Assembly (NCBI GenBank): GCA_027306745.1
Contig: DAHUZD010000098.1
Location: forward strand, 1-6,680
Reading direction: 5' to 3'
DNA length: 6,680 nt
Origin: Acidobacteriaceae bacterium
GTDB lineage: Bacteria; Acidobacteriota; Terriglobia; Terriglobales; Acidobacteriaceae
The notes beneath the pieces were generated by a model. That model worked only from the letters and a program-made list of their open reading frames with translations. It had not been told where the DNA came from and did no database searches. Each line of letters opens with the position of its first letter. Position 1 is the first letter of the stretch. The translations under genes were made by a program, and so were the position numbers. This document shows positions 5,931 to 6,680 of the stretch, piece after piece.

Positions 5931-6680
5931 CTAGAACATGAATCCGGCTTCCACCAAGCCGCGCACTTGGTTGGTGTCTGTTCCGGCGGAACCGAAAACA
6001 TCGCCCGCAGTCGTGCTGGTGGCTCCGACAACCGAGAAGTCCGCGCGGGCAAAAAACGCGGACTTGATATAAGTCGGCGTCACGGTAAACGAGAATGCCT
6101 GGCTGCCCGGTCCGTACATCAGATTGGCCGAGCCATCGGTTGTGCTGCCAGAACTGCCGATGTACTCTGCACGCGCCGCCACTGTAAACACTGGGGAAAC
6201 CGTATAGGTTCCCAGCACCGCACCGCCCATGGTGTAGGTGGACTTGGCTACGCCGATTGCCGTTGTCTGCGGCACATAGGTGAATTGCACATATGGCTGC
6301 AAAATATATTTCTTGCCTGTACGCGTATAGATCAGGTTGTAGATGGAACTATTATTTTGCAAAGTGGGCGTGGCCACCGTCGAACGGGTATTCGTGTCAT
6401 AGCTACCCATGGCCACAAACTCATAGGCATTGGCCGCATTTTGGGTATAGGTCAACATGCCAGAAAGCCAGTTATATTTATTGGAGTAGAACCCATCATT
6501 CCACGCCAGCGAACTACTCAACTTACCTTTGGCATAATTCACCTGGATGCCGCGGTTGACGGCATTTTCCTGGTTCCACAGTAAGCCGCGTTCGATATTG
6601 AAGTTCTCAAACGTAAAGGTGTATTCCGCACCGATTAAGGTAGGCAGTTTTCCCGCCTCATAGGAGAAACTTCCCTTGGG
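5931..6680 (-). CDS. OmpL-like outer-membrane beta-barrel porin, C-terminal part
   Basis: The C-terminal 249 residues of an outer-membrane beta-barrel protein are visible; the frame is open through the right edge, so the signal peptide and N-terminal strands lie outside. The sequence alternates polar and hydrophobic residues and is rich in Tyr, Phe, Thr, Ser, Asn and Gly, as expected of transmembrane beta-strands. Examples are GAEYTFTFENFNIERGLLW (17-35), AKGKLSSSLAWNDGFYSNKY (50-69) and AFFARADFSV (211-220). It ends in AGFMF with a terminal Phe, the usual signal for BAM-complex insertion. From recall, the GxLPTLIGAEYT...NIERGLLWNQ...NRG pattern matches the putative beta-barrel porin-2 (OmpL-like) family common in Acidobacteriota. 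A GTG at 6542 is an internal codon, not a start. The stop (TAG, 5933-5931) is about 55-80 bases upstream of the permease start, with no good terminator between, so the two may be co-transcribed. The region is visibly more AT-rich than the bio genes. Confidence 0.85.
   Translation of the reverse strand, partial: PKGSFSYEAGKLPTLIGAEYTFTFENFNIERGLLWNQENAVNRGIQVNYAKGKLSSSLAWNDGFYSNKYNWLSGMLTYTQNAANAYEFVAMGSYDTNTRSTVATPTLQNNSSIYNLIYTRTGKKYILQPYVQFTYVPQTTAIGVAKSTYTMGGAVLGTYTVSPVFTVAARAEYIGSSGSTTDGSANLMYGPGSQAFSFTVTPTYIKSAFFARADFSVVGATSTTAGDVFGSAGTDTNQVRGLVEAGFMF

Noticed and set aside
5913..6584. 223-codon open frame on the plus strand
   Set aside because: It is antisense to the porin gene, whose frame continues past it and shows clear beta-strand pattern and a terminal Phe.

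Overview
The window is a compact run of six genes, all on the minus strand, so transcription runs from high to low coordinates. Both ends cut a gene: the 5' part of a porin gene is missing at the right edge, and the 3' end of bioA is missing at the left edge. The organism looks like a Gram-negative bacterium of moderately high GC. The porin resembles the OmpL-like 'putative beta-barrel porin-2' family, which is strongly represented in Acidobacteriota. Together with the other genes this makes an acidobacterium of the Acidobacteriia/Terriglobia type my best guess. That is inference from gene style, not proof.

Layout in transcription order: (1) 6680-5931, C-terminal 249 residues of an outer-membrane beta-barrel porin; (2) 5853-4084, a 12-helix APC-superfamily permease, perhaps starting at a CTG at 5877; (3) 4062-4030, a perfect 10-bp hairpin followed by a T8 tract, a textbook Rho-independent terminator; (4) 3999-2983 bioB; (5) 2978-1827 bioF; (6) 1830-1153 bioD; (7) 1156 to beyond position 1, bioA. 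There is no intergenic stretch longer than about 85 bases, and no RNA gene, CRISPR array, insertion sequence or repeat array was seen.

The four bio genes encode the late biotin pathway. BioF joins a pimeloyl thioester to alanine to give KAPA, BioA transaminates KAPA to DAPA, BioD closes the ureido ring to dethiobiotin, and BioB inserts sulfur to give biotin. They are packed tightly: a 4-base gap between bioB and bioF, and ATGA overlaps at bioF/bioD and bioD/bioA, each preceded by the same AAGAGGTG ribosome-binding site. Genes for making the pimeloyl precursor (bioC, bioH, bioW, bioI) and the repressor birA are not in the window. All active-site residues I could check in BioB, BioF and BioA are present. 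BioD lacks two asparagines of its nucleotide-binding region.

The porin and permease could form an outer/inner membrane uptake pair; the substrate cannot be read from sequence. Their link to biotin synthesis is unclear, because the terminator separates them from bioB yet leaves only about 30 bases for a bio promoter. I found no clearly new biological system. The most useful loose ends are that terminator/leader arrangement, the probable CTG start of the permease, and the BioD and BioA sequence peculiarities.
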